A DNA stretch of 64,000 nt, from NCBI GenBank assembly GCA_032622095.1, contig CP136063.1, forward strand, positions 213,795,982-213,859,981, given 5' to 3'. Position numbers and translations under genes: made by a program. Below are positions 1-9,879 of this stretch, piece after piece; within the stretch, counting starts at the first letter, position 1, and the number at the start of each line of letters is the position of its first letter. The notes under the pieces were generated by a model, which was not told the origin of the DNA, made no database searches, and saw only the letters and a program-made list of their open reading frames with translations. This DNA comes from Siphonodentalium dalli. Taxonomy: Eukaryota > Mollusca > Scaphopoda > Gadilida > Siphonodentaliidae.

Positions 1-400
1 TCATATCATCCGAGTGTAGTGATAAGTTATGTTACAAAGTTTTACGAAGCGTTACGTTGTGTGATTTCTGAGATCCACAGAGACCACTCGTAGACAGTAA
101 CTGTTGTTACAAATGATATAAAGTCCCTGTGAGAAAACCGCAGTATATTTTTTCATATCATCCGAGTGATAAGTTATGTTACAAAGTTTTACGAAGCGTT
201 ACGTTGTGTGATTTCTGAGATCCACAGAGACTGCTCGTTGATGGGTGTATGCAAATGATGTAAATTCCCTATGAGAAAACTTATGGATATTTCTTCAACT
301 CGTCTCAGTGTAGTTACGAAGGTTTATATGTGATTTATGAGATTCCACATATCGATGTACCGCTCGTAGACGGGTGTTCAAATTATTGTTCAATGCGAAG
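1..400. repeat. Tandem repeat, unit about 152 bp, about 2.6 copies
   Basis: The block starting TCATATCATCCGAGTG at 1 recurs at 153 with nearly the same sequence (GTTACAAAGTTTTACGAAGC, then a GATCCACAGAGAC stretch). It recurs again, more diverged, from about 291. The third copy decays near 400. The array is cut by the window edge, so its full length is unknown. No coding function is seen. Confidence 0.85.
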
Positions 401-1324
401 CTCCCAAGTCCCCACGAGAATAACAGCAGAATTTTGCGACGATATTTGGCATATCCATTTAGCAAGGCATATGTGGGAATGTTACCCAATCCTGTTTTTA
501 ATAACTGCAATTTCTATATTTCATAGAAAACACAAAGTGACAAACATGACGATGATCAACCACGGTGAAGAGAATGAACGTCAAAATTATAGATTTGATC
601 TTGATTAGTTAATAATATTTCAATGTAATTAAACAATTACCACACACAAAAAACTTGAGCTTTACCGACTCAGCACAAATCTACAATCGGTACATTTACA
701 AAATATCCTAAGATGAATGTAAAATAGATTTTGAACAATCACTTGAAATTTGACAAATGATTAAAAATAAGTTTTGGAAAAATAAATAATCTTACTAATA
801 TTCCAGAAATACCATGATGGTTTATTCTTCTGAAAACTTATTTTTCTCGGTAAAATCTCAAGTGATTTTCGTGAGTGAAAATATCTCAATCTGGAAACAA
901 AATTGACTGAATGCCGACAGATATCGGATAATTCCTGTTAGAAAATGTTCACTAAACTTACTGATTATCGCACGTTAATGAGTCCCAGTAAACATGGAAA
1001 CTAAAATGTGTGTTCCTCTTCCAATATTCTGCTGATAATGTTATTATTTCGTCGAAAGTTTATTAATTTAACGAATCATTATCGGCCATGCTTGTGCTCC
1101 GTCCTTGACATACGCTTCGGGGAAAACCCAACTCGATCGATTGGTCGATATTATTCGGACGGAAATGGGGCGAGTTGGCTTCGGCCCGAGTCGTCACAGT
1201 TCCTAACCGGACAAGTGAGGCTGTTTCGGCCCTTTATTTGAGAACATATAGTTCCTTGCTTCAACCGTCTTTGAAGGGCGAAAATGTTTATAAAATCAAC
1301 ATTTAACAATTAATGGTATAACTA
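401..1324. other. Non-coding, no recognised feature
   Basis: AT-rich sequence with short chance reading frames. A 77-codon frame at 1008-1241 shows no domain I recognise. Confidence 0.5.
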
Positions 1325-1479
1325 TAAGGAATAATCTCGGTTTCCCAATGTAATTACACAGTCTAAAGGCATATGCCGAATCACAAACTCTTATAAATCG
1401 CGTCGCGATTTACAGGTTTTTGATTCGGCATATGCCTTTAGACTGTGTAATTACATTGGGAAACCGAGATTAGTCCTTA
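1325..1479. repeat. Fold-back palindrome (MITE-like)
   Basis: Bases 1332-1383 and 1421-1472 are perfect inverted copies (52 bp). With one mismatch the arms extend to 1325 and 1479. The 37-bp centre is itself an imperfect dyad (AAATCGCG / CGCGATTT). This is the form of a small fold-back element; no transposase and no clear target duplication are seen. Confidence 0.85.
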
Positions 1480-2003
1480 AGTCATCTCCATTATAAATGG
1501 ACCTAATGATGTTATTTAAAGTTGTCAAATTTGCAACGTCATAGTCAACAATGGGGGTTGGAGAGGAGCACCAATTTTGATAACACAATTATCGGAAATT
1601 TCCTCCAAACTTATTTGTAGGCTTTCAAAACAGTGTGTACCCTTCAAACCCTTTAGTAGAGCTAGAGGGACACCTTCAGCAATATTAACGGGAACGGTAA
1701 AACACTTACAAAATAATGGTAACCTGACGTATTTAATCGGCGAATAATGAAGATAGATGAGAAGAAGTCAATCACATGATTGACGTTTCATTGCAGTTTC
1801 TAGCAAAACAGGTTTTCCAGCTGCTGCTATCAGTTATTCATCACGTTTAAAAAAATTCACACTCGTCTTCGTGAGTTGATCATTGCCGCTCTAAACCTTA
1901 TATTAATATGAAATTTTGATTTATCATGCGATTTAAGAAATGTACAGTAATGGAGGGAAATGTTTGTACATAGGTAACATGCCGCGCGGACTGTCATGGT
2001 CTA
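1480..2003. other. Non-coding, no recognised feature
   Basis: AT-rich intergenic sequence with no supported gene or repeat. Confidence 0.5.
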
Positions 2004-2005
2004 TA

Positions 2006-2550
2006 CAGTAATGCCCTAAGTAAACGACTTCTTATTCACAGCATGTGCATGCACTATGTCGAAAATATTCAATCACCGTAAACAGAAAAACATTAAAACG
2101 CATACAGTTTCGTTCATATATACCATGACCATCCCGTAAACAGCATGCTATCATAAAGACCTACTATATTTTACCTAAGCAAGAGCCTGATTGTGTTACA
2201 TAAGGCAGCACAGTGTTACTGGCTAATCACACACAAATGATATAAACGCTCTTTATTCGTTCCATATCAGTAATTCAGCAACACAGAACGCTCTTTATGT
2301 TTACCATCATAATATAAACAAACACAAGGAACGTAACTTGTTATGCCTTTGTTTACATAACAATGGTCAAACATATGATAATAACATACTGTTTATGCGA
2401 TATTTCTTATTTGTATACGGACAAAGTCTGTCTACATTTTAATATTCTTTCTGTTTGTGGCGGTTTTTGACCGGTGGAAATATTTTCACAGCATACCCAC
2501 CGCCGAGGCATCCCGTACCTTTAATAAGTCGATTACTTAGAGCATTACTT
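2006..2550. mobile_element. Mariner-like non-autonomous element, long member
   Basis: The left end after TA at 2004-2005 begins CAGTAATGCCCTAAGTAA. The right end before TA at 2551 carries the inverted, slightly mutated form (TTACTTAGAGCATTACT). The same termini occur on the fold-back copies at 24.35 and 24.63 kb and on fragments at 57.7 and 59.7 kb. TA flanks suggest Tc1/mariner mobilisation. No transposase frame lies inside. Confidence 0.6.
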
Positions 2551-2796
2551 TATGTGCTCTTGACGTCCGATAACTTCGGGTGTCTGAAGTTGACTCCAGA
2601 CGACTTAAAGGGACATTCGATTATGAACAATGAAGAGCGATGTCATGGGTTTTGTAGTAACGAAACCAACGGGTTTAGTAAATAACAAGCTAGCGAGTTA
2701 TGTAGCAAACAAACGTCCAGTTGTGTAGTATTTTTTTCTTTTCGAAGATCCGTTTTTGAAAACAATATTATATAGTCAATTCAATGTTTATTTGAA

Positions 2797-3030
2797 TAGG
2801 ATTGTGTGTGGCGGACGTTAATGGCGTTTTTAGCTCTACCTGTTATTGATCGTTCGGCACCCCCGTCGTTTCCTGACTGATCGACAAAGAGCACTCTTTA
2901 TATGACCAATCATTTATTAATGCCAATCAATTTAAGCCCTCTGCTGTCAACGGTAATTATCCGTGACACTGGTCGGGTCAATTTAACCCTGAGTATCAAT
3001 TTGCAATGACCATATCGGTCGATAAACGGC
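2797..3030. repeat. Diverged fragment of the GATCGGTCGAT repeat family
   Basis: It contains GTGTGGCGGACGTTAATGGCG and ATCGGTCGATAAACGGCGG, motifs shared with the copies at 3.8, 6.3 and 50.4 kb, in mixed orientation. This suggests a rearranged fragment. Confidence 0.45.
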
Positions 3031-3299
3031 GGATTTTGATTTGAACATATTTATTGTAACCCACAATATACAGTATATATTACACAAATGATATATAACA
3101 ATGATATGTTTGTGGGCACAGAGGATCGGAGCACAAGTTACCGAACTTATCGGAGCTCCTTTCCCATGGCATTCAATTGCTAATGAATTTACGTATCGGA
3201 GATGGTTTTTAATTCAGGTGCATTGTAGAAGTTACCGTTTAAGTGTGGTTGATGGAGTGGCTGTGGTCTCGCAGATTCGGGTAAAAGAAACTATAACGA

Positions 3300-3642
3300 G
3301 AGATAATTCTGATAATTATGAGATTAAGGGAATTAAGAGAAACGGTCTGTAGATGAGATAAATGTTTGTACTGTGTCAAACAGGCGCGCATTTAGCTTTC
3401 CGATGTAGTGTTGTACCCAAAACAGGATATCTTTTTCGGAGACAATGGTCACGTTAAGTTCATCCAAACGAGCCCACATCCGATTTCTCGCTTCTGCGTA
3501 CAGAGGACAACTGAAGAAAAAATGGTTTGCGTCTTCGCATGAATTTCCACAAGTTTAGTTTGAATGAGCTGAGATGTAGTTTTCATATTTATCAAAGTTT
3601 AGGTCACAACAGTTATTTCTAAGTCTACGGTGCAAAATATTT
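3300..3642 (-). pseudogene. LINE ORF2 C-terminal fragment
   Basis: Minus-strand translation gives a zinc-knuckle-like segment, CGNSCEDANHFFFSCPLY, followed by AEARNRMWARLDEL. This is the kind of C-terminal tail found after the reverse transcriptase of many invertebrate non-LTR retrotransposons. One in-frame stop lies just before the Cys cluster. The reverse transcriptase is absent here, so this is a dead fragment. The family is known from pattern only; a protein search would settle the clade. Confidence 0.6.
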
Positions 3643-3789
3643 CATCTCCTTTCACCTGTATTATAATATGGTGGGGGTTTCAAAGTCAGTTCTTTATTAC
3701 AGAATGTTCTATACATGTTACTTATGATTTCGTCTTTAGTTGGTTCTGATGAGGGGTCATCAACTTTTTTGTTATCGGTAGTGGTTTTG

Positions 3790-4060
3790 CATGATAGATT
3801 CGCGGATAGAAACGGCGGATCAGAGTACCGAAGGACCAAAACCAAGTTGAGCTACAACCCCAATAACGTCCGCCACACACACTCTTACACAAATTTACGA
3901 TATCTTATTGCATAAAGTCCAAACTGGTCTTCGAAAAGTAAAACATTCCTACAAAAATCGACGAGGTTTTACTACAAAACTCGTTAGCTTGTTTTTGTTA
4001 CTACACAGCTCGTTTATTTTTACTACAAAACTCGTGCTCTCGCTCTTTATTGCTCATAAT
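3790..4060. repeat. Repeat family copy with TTACTACAnAACTCGT microrepeats
   Basis: 3790-3950 aligns by eye with 6610-6760 (CGGCGGATCAGAGTACCG, CGTCCGCCACACACA, CATAAAGTCCAAACTGG). It is followed by about four short units ending AAACTCGT/CAGCTCGT spaced roughly 25-30 bp apart. Confidence 0.6.
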
Positions 4061-4173
4061 TTAGTGTCCCTAACCTCTTGGCTGCTATACGTCATTACGC
4101 CCTAGGGTGTATACTAATGTACAAATTCTAGATACCTATGGTTCGCTGGGTGTTTTATTTATAGATTATGGGT

Positions 4174-4263
4174 TTTTTTGGGACGCATTAAAAGTTGTAG
4201 TGCGACCCCGAGTCCGGTTATTTTGGGACGCATTACAAGTTGTAGTGCGACCCCGAATCGGTA
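4174..4263. repeat. 45-bp tandem duplication
   Basis: TTTTGGGACGCATTAMAAGT and the following GTAGTGCGACCCCGA segment occur twice, 45 bp apart. An imperfect CAT microsatellite lies nearby at 4638-4664. Confidence 0.75.
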
Positions 4264-4789
4264 AAAGTTGGAATTTCAATTTCGTTTATTGTCGTTGATT
4301 TTGGTTAGTGATAAGCTATGCCAATCACAAATAGAAGTAATGAAAACGATCATTTGTAAAATGCGTATATGTCAATACGTATTTAAAGAATGTATAGTCG
4401 GAGACAGCCGAGTTAGCCACCGGTTCGTTAATTAGGTGCTGATCGATGTGACAATTTGCTGTAGGTCCCCTTTTTCCGGAGATTACATTTGCGGATGTCC
4501 CGAATTCGCGGAAGTCCCCTCAATTGGTCGAAATATATTGATTTTAATGAGGGAACAGGTGCGTATATGTCAATTGATACGTATTTTAAACAAATAACGA
4601 CACGATCATCATAATAATGGTTTGTGCTATAAATTATATCATCACCCTCATCATCATCATCATACGGAACAAGTCTTGCGACTTTTCGTCCCAATAACAT
4701 TATTTTGCAATGTTTGTTTACAACTATATATGTATCGTCATTCGATATTTTCTTCTGAGTCACTTGAACCTATTACTTGTCGTCGAATT

Positions 4790-5360
4790 CGTATTTTATA
4801 TAATAGAAGAATGAGTCTGTGTATGTTGATCGGGTGTTGGAGCCTCAACAGTGAAGTCTGGAAGAGAGTTCCAGCTATTTACCACCCTCTGCGTGAAGAA
4901 ATATTTTCCTATGTCCTTGTTAACCGTGCAGATCTGTAGCTTTGTATTATGTCATCTTGTTCTTCCTGGTGAATTTCGTTCTAATAGGTCACAGGCATTG
5001 ATATTGTAATGACCATTCAACAGTTTGTATACCTCGATTAGATATCCTCTAAATCTTCGATATTTTAAAGACATCAGATTGAGTCTTATCATTCGGTCTC
5101 GGTACCATAGAGTTTTGATTTGACGAACTAGTTTCTTTTCTTTGTATTTTCTCTAACACAATGCTTTGATATTTGTGATGTGGGCTCGATGCAGAGTTAT
5201 ATTATTCGATGATAGGTCTGACAATGCTTATATGTAGAGCGATCGGAAAGTGTCGATGTCCAAGTTCGTGAAAGTTTTATTGACTATGCCGATGATTTGA
5301 GAAGCTTTATTGTTTAGGATATTGTATGGAGGCTAATCTGGCCGTGTCAAATTGAGCTAT
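4790..5360 (-). pseudogene. CR1/jockey-like LINE ORF2 C-terminal fragment
   Basis: Minus-strand translation shows, in order, RLNLMSLKYRRFRGYLIEVY, then after a stop GKYFFTQRVVNSWNSLPDF. This is the conserved tail after the reverse transcriptase in CR1/jockey-type elements (R..RGD/Y...V..I/LL.G, then KYFFSQRVVN.WN.LP). Further upstream on the same strand, in another frame, lies a weaker NKTFTNLD..TF..LY..IVRP segment. Stops and frame changes show it is inactive. The catalytic YADD region is missing. Confidence 0.75.
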
Positions 5361-5885
5361 AGCGATTGGATATATCGCAGGATAACACATTTCGGGTATT
5401 CGTGGGGAGTGTATTAGCTGGATGTCTTATTGTTGCAATATGTAACAATTATGACCGCGTTAATTGCTTTCGATGTTTAGGTATGAACAATGGCCCGGGC
5501 CACTCTTGAAGATTTTATGGCGGGAACACAATGCCTCCGATTTTTGATCCGAATTTAGAGGCTTTCTCGTGTGGTGAATGAGAAACCTGCAGTAATAATT
5601 GATAGTTTTTTTGTAATAATTTGAAGTATTAGTTGTTTTAACGGAATTCTGAGGCGGTGCATTCATGTAACCAATATATTTTATATTATAATTTATATTT
5701 ATGCCTAATATTTATAATATGATCTTGAGGGCGTTACCATTTCTGATTATGGTGTTTCTTGGTACTGCATGAGTACGGACCTAAAATGTCACGCTGTGTG
5801 TTATCCGTCCGAATGGAACTACTCCGCGCATTAGCAGGTGGTCGTCATTGGTGACGGGAAATAATAAATTAGTGCAACTGAACCA
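5361..5885. other. Non-coding, no recognised feature
   Basis: A 68-codon minus-strand frame at 5460-5666 has no recognisable domain. It sits directly upstream (minus strand) of the LINE fragment and may be more decayed element sequence. Confidence 0.4.
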
Positions 5886-5897
5886 GTATATCTCTCG

Positions 5898-5986
5898 GAA
5901 AAGTTACATCATAAGATCCACCTTAGATCTTAGATTAAGTCCATCTTAAGATAATCTTATGACATTGCTTCATGAAACAGGCCCCT
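5898..5986 (-). mobile_element. Solo end of a GGGCCTGTTTCATGAA element, 12-bp direct repeats
   Basis: The reverse complement matches the first ~90 bp of the element at 47289 nearly base for base (TTCATGAAACAGG end, ATCTTAAGAT and AGATCTTAGATTAAGTCC inside). The insert is flanked by GTATATCTCTCG at 5886-5897 and 5987-5998. It is one end of a larger element, not a symmetrical MITE. Confidence 0.7.
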
Positions 5987-6013
5987 GTATATCTCTCGTT
6001 TCAATAAATGTAT

Positions 6014-6106
6014 GGTGTTCCAGGATTGGTAATGATAGTAGCCTGGTGTTCCAGGATTGGTAATGATAGTAGCCTGGTGTTCCAGGATTGATAATGATAG
6101 TAGCCT
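6014..6106. repeat. 31-bp minisatellite, 3 copies
   Basis: A 31-bp unit starting GGTGTTCCAGGATTGG and ending TAGCCT occurs three times head to tail, with one substitution in the third copy. Confidence 0.95.
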
Positions 6107-6313
6107 TTGCGTGAAGTGATTGTTAAGGATTTCGTGACATTCACATTATATAGTTCCACTGCAAAATTGGCAGAACGTCAAGATCCCTGCACATGACGTC
6201 ATGACGTCAGCAGTGAATATGTTAAATCGTCTGAGGTCAACGGCACCTGCCCGAAGTCATGAGCGCAAAGGCACCTATCCCATGATATCCAATATTACCT
6301 CTGTACACACATT

Positions 6314-6965
6314 TTCCTAAATATTCTGAGTGGACAATAAACGCGATTTATTGATTATTTGTGTAAATATAATTTATTACCCCTCCCCTTTAATCTGTGG
6401 TCGAAGGCGCATATCACATGGCATTATCCTTGTGACTTATGTCTACCATTCCAATATACCTTCTAAGTTGAATATGGACGCTCTTCATATGAGTTATTAT
6501 GTATTAGTGCTAATTTAAGACGTATGCAGTCAACATCATTCATCCCGCGTGGCACTTATCGGTTGAATATATCCATGCGTACCATTGTTTTCAACAACCC
6601 GATCGGTCGATAGACGGCAGAGTACCGATGGACCAACTTCATGTTGAGCTACAACGTCATTGGCGTCCGCCACACAATCTTACACAAATAAATATTGAAT
6701 TTACTATTTAATATTGTATAAAGTCCAAACGGGTGTTCGAAAAGATAGAAACATTTTACCACAAAACTTGACGACTTTTTACTGCATAACTCGTTAACTT
6801 GTCTTTTACTACACAACTCGTTGATTTCTTTTACACAACTCGTGACCTCAAATTACTATGTACACAACTCTGAATTTACTGCAGAACTTATGAGCTACCA
6901 CAAAGCTCATCGATTGTTACTACATAACTCGCGAGCTACCATATAATTCGTCAGCTGCTACAAAA
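6314..6965 (+). repeat. Interspersed repeat copy with AACTCGT microrepeat tail
   Basis: 6314-6695 matches 50409-50795 along its length (TTCTGAGTGGACAATAAACG, GTGGTCGAAGGCGC, GACTTATGTCTACCA, CCGATCGGTCGATAGACGGC, CGTCCGCCACACAATC). The tail, 6770-6965, holds about eight degenerate units of TTACTACANAACTCGT. No coding capacity or terminal inverted repeats were found, so class is unknown. Confidence 0.7.
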
Positions 6966-7560
6966 TTCGGCTTAACAGATATGTATGTTGTGTCATATTT
7001 GCAATAACATGTATGGCAGGTCATGCTTGGAAAATTTGTATCAATTAGAGAGACACAAGAAATGAACAGAAACAAGTAAATGATATTCATACACCATAAC
7101 ATTGATGTGAGCTATCGGCGAAATATTCGTCCATGTGTACCGAGAAAGAATTGATGTTGAGGAACATCCTCATGGGAATCGTGCAAGGCGTTATCAGTCA
7201 ATATACAATTATATGTTGCATCCACGGAGGGTGGCAACTCATATTTAGACACCATATATATGCACAGATCCCACGGGGATTTCAAATCACTTTAATATAC
7301 ATACCAATGTTGTACTTCCTAATCGAACTGTATGTTTTGTCCACACCCTCAGTACGCTTAATATTAAAATGAGAGCAGCTAGATTCCTTCCGTTTGTGAG
7401 AGACTTCACATATTGTATAGGGCTCTCCAAAACAGTGAATCAATTATAAATTATGTTTTTCCTACTAGTACTGTCTTTTTTCAACAACTCCATCTCAACT
7501 TGATAACAATCTGGTTGAAGCAATTTCAATAAATATTCAAATACTTGACGAGCGGGGTGC
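6966..7560. other. Non-coding, no recognised feature
   Basis: AT-rich. A 79-codon frame at 7133-7372 shows no known domain. Confidence 0.4.
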
Positions 7561-7566
7561 TTATAT

Positions 7567-7775
7567 GTGTGTGCATGTATGTCTGTACAGTACATGAATA
7601 CATACATACATGTGTATATAAGGCACGTCGCATTTTATTCATCACGGCAATACTACGCATATTATGTTGCTGTTGTTATGTTTTCTACATGTTTTGGACA
7701 TGCAATATTTCGTAACGATTTTGCCAATATATATGTACATATATGTTTGTATGTATGTATATATATATATTGTAT
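7567..7775. repeat. Imperfect (ATGT/ACAT)n and (TA)n microsatellite region
   Basis: Clusters of ATGTATGT, ACATACATACATG and TATATATATA motifs occur throughout. Confidence 0.7.
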
Positions 7776-7839
7776 TATTGGAAGTAGCCGTATAGGTCTG
7801 GTCAATTGTAAAATAAGTGTATGAAATACTAACACATTT

Positions 7840-8275
7840 TATACCTATATATGTATTTCCACGAGCTTTCGGTTTTCAAATCTTCGTCGGTTGTAGATAA
7901 GTTAACAATGATGTATACAAGAAGACAATTACAGTTAACGACGTAATCACTTTGGCTCACAATAACCAAGTTTTGAGTTGAACTTGAAAGTTGTGATTAT
8001 CGTGACGAACACACGTGCACGTTATAACCATGCCGGCATGAACCTGCATTACGATTGATACAATCTTGTAAACTATTGAACATCGTTAAATATTTCTGCT
8101 CCACAACCTGTTTCCTCTGTAAACATGGCAATCCATTACGGATCACGTGAACACGGATATCTGTTTGCCGATGGCCGTTTAACATCAAGCGTAATATTTG
8201 TCCAGTTTCCCCAATGTTACGGCTTATGTATAAGCCCCACTCTAATTGAACGAACCTTAAAATTTAAAGGCGCGG
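7840..8275 (-). pseudogene. Penelope-like element fragment (GIY-YIG endonuclease end)
   Basis: On the minus strand, GLYISRNIGETGQILRLMLN is followed by GHRQTDIRVH and runs on for about 55 more residues. IGETGQ...L..R...HR is the hallmark of the GIY-YIG endonuclease domain of Penelope-like elements. About 90 bp downstream of its stop, another frame reads TDEDLKTESSWKYIY, a phrase often encoded at the terminus of such elements. The reverse transcriptase is absent, so this is a truncated copy. A GIY-YIG domain from another mobile element is the alternative. Confidence 0.55.
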
Positions 8276-8296
8276 CACACATCGTTGGTTAATATA

Positions 8297-8412
8297 TAGT
8301 GATGCGGACCGGACCGGGGTGGACCGCGGTCCGGTCCGGATCGGGTGTCACTGGACCGGACCGGACCGCTTTTTGCCGCCGGTCCGATACTCTCCGGTCC
8401 GGTCCACTATAA
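8297..8412. repeat. GGACC/GGTCC-rich simple repeat
   Basis: More than ten GGACC or GGTCC pentamers fill about 115 bp, including palindromic GGTCCGGACC-type joins. A second, GGACT-dominated patch lies at 9768-9806. Confidence 0.8.
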
Positions 8413-9033
8413 TAAACTATCGCGAATATTATTGCATATTTGCCGTCATATCAATTAGCAACGATGTATTGACGCATTCTTGTGGTTAATACTGGTTAAT
8501 ATCTATTAAACGTTTGATGCCACGAAAACAATGTATAGATGTACTTTGTACATGTCACTTTCCTTATAATGTATTAATGTAACACTGGCCAACACTATGT
8601 AGCACCCTATCAATGCGACACACATGCAACTGAACGAGTATGGAACTATATTTGTCATAAGCAGTGTAATATGGCATCAACTAATCAATTTGGATGGATA
8701 TCGAATCGAGTATTCTATTGTTTTTCACAGTTATAATTATCGAAGAAACATGCAAATCACATTACATAGTACATACACAAGACAGTCACATTAATCCAAT
8801 AGTATAGTTGTACTTAGGTATATAACTGTAATTGTCAGGACTATACAATCAGCCATCACAATCTCCAAGACTCCAATATTAATGTAGTAGTCATATTAGT
8901 ACACATTTGTGTAATTGTCATCAGTATAGTTATTTCGTTTAAATTTCAATTTAATGAAAATAAGTATGATACGAATCATGCATACGATTGAGTGCCATGT
9001 TAGATTGGTTATAACACATTATGGCCATTATTA
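8413..9033. other. Non-coding, no recognised feature
   Basis: AT-rich with many short GTACTTA/TATAG motifs, but no supported gene or repeat. Confidence 0.4.
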
Positions 9034-9174
9034 GTTATCTTCGGCAACATCGGGGGTACGTGGAGATTTAATACCTGGATGTCGATTTTGAACCCCTCGG
9101 CTCCGCCTCGGGGTTCAAAAAGAGACATCCATGTATTAAATCTCCATGTACCCCACGATGTTGCCTGAGATAAC
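9034..9174. repeat. Fold-back palindrome
   Basis: The arm GTTATCTTCGGCAACATCGG and its continuation through GAGATTTAATACCTGGATGT re-appear inverted up to 9174, with a GC-rich turn around 9097-9112 (CCCCTCGG..CCTCGGGG). The arms differ at several bases. Confidence 0.8.
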
Positions 9175-9879
9175 GAATTTGTCCCCACAACAATAACCAT
9201 GTCTCCTTAATTTAAGTGTGTTTTTCATAGGTTATCCGATTAATTCACACCAATAAGAATAATTCAGTAGCTGACCTAAGGACCCGGCGTCAGGTGACGT
9301 CAAATTCGGCGTGCGAGAGCAACGTCACGATTGGTGGAAACTGCCAGTTCAAGGGTCATTCATACACCCCCGATGTTTCACGTGCTCATATACCCCCGAT
9401 GTTTGCCGCACGTTCTCTTATACCCCGCCGTCAAGGGTGACGGGGGACATGGTGATTTAAACGTGGCGTTGTAGCCAATCAGATTGCTAGTTACAACCGG
9501 ATGCGGGGACAAAGCTATATATCTGTCCAATACATTTAATTAATGCATGTTCGCATTACTAGAAATTCTATCATCGTGCATCGTTCCCAGTATATCCCAC
9601 CAGAGACAGACAATGATGCATACAATCGGCAAACAATGTAAGTTTTAACATATATGCATGGACTCATTGCAATGCACTGAACTCAGTAACCTTATAGTTT
9701 GTACTATACAGAGTAAAAACTTTGAAAAAAACAGAGCAAGCATTAACATATAGCCTATTATAGGTGGATCGGACTGGACTGGACTGGACAGGACCTGACT
9801 GGACCGCCTTGGTCTAGCAAAGATTTATGAAAGTTAATCAGAGAACTTGACCCGGGCGGTAACGTCAAACCCTCCCCTA
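9175..9879. other. Non-coding; repeated CCCCGATGTTT motif and GGACT patch
   Basis: TACACCCCCGATGTTT and TATACCCCCGATGTTT stand about 30 bp apart near 9363-9402. A (GGACT)n patch lies at 9768-9806. No gene is seen. Confidence 0.4.
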
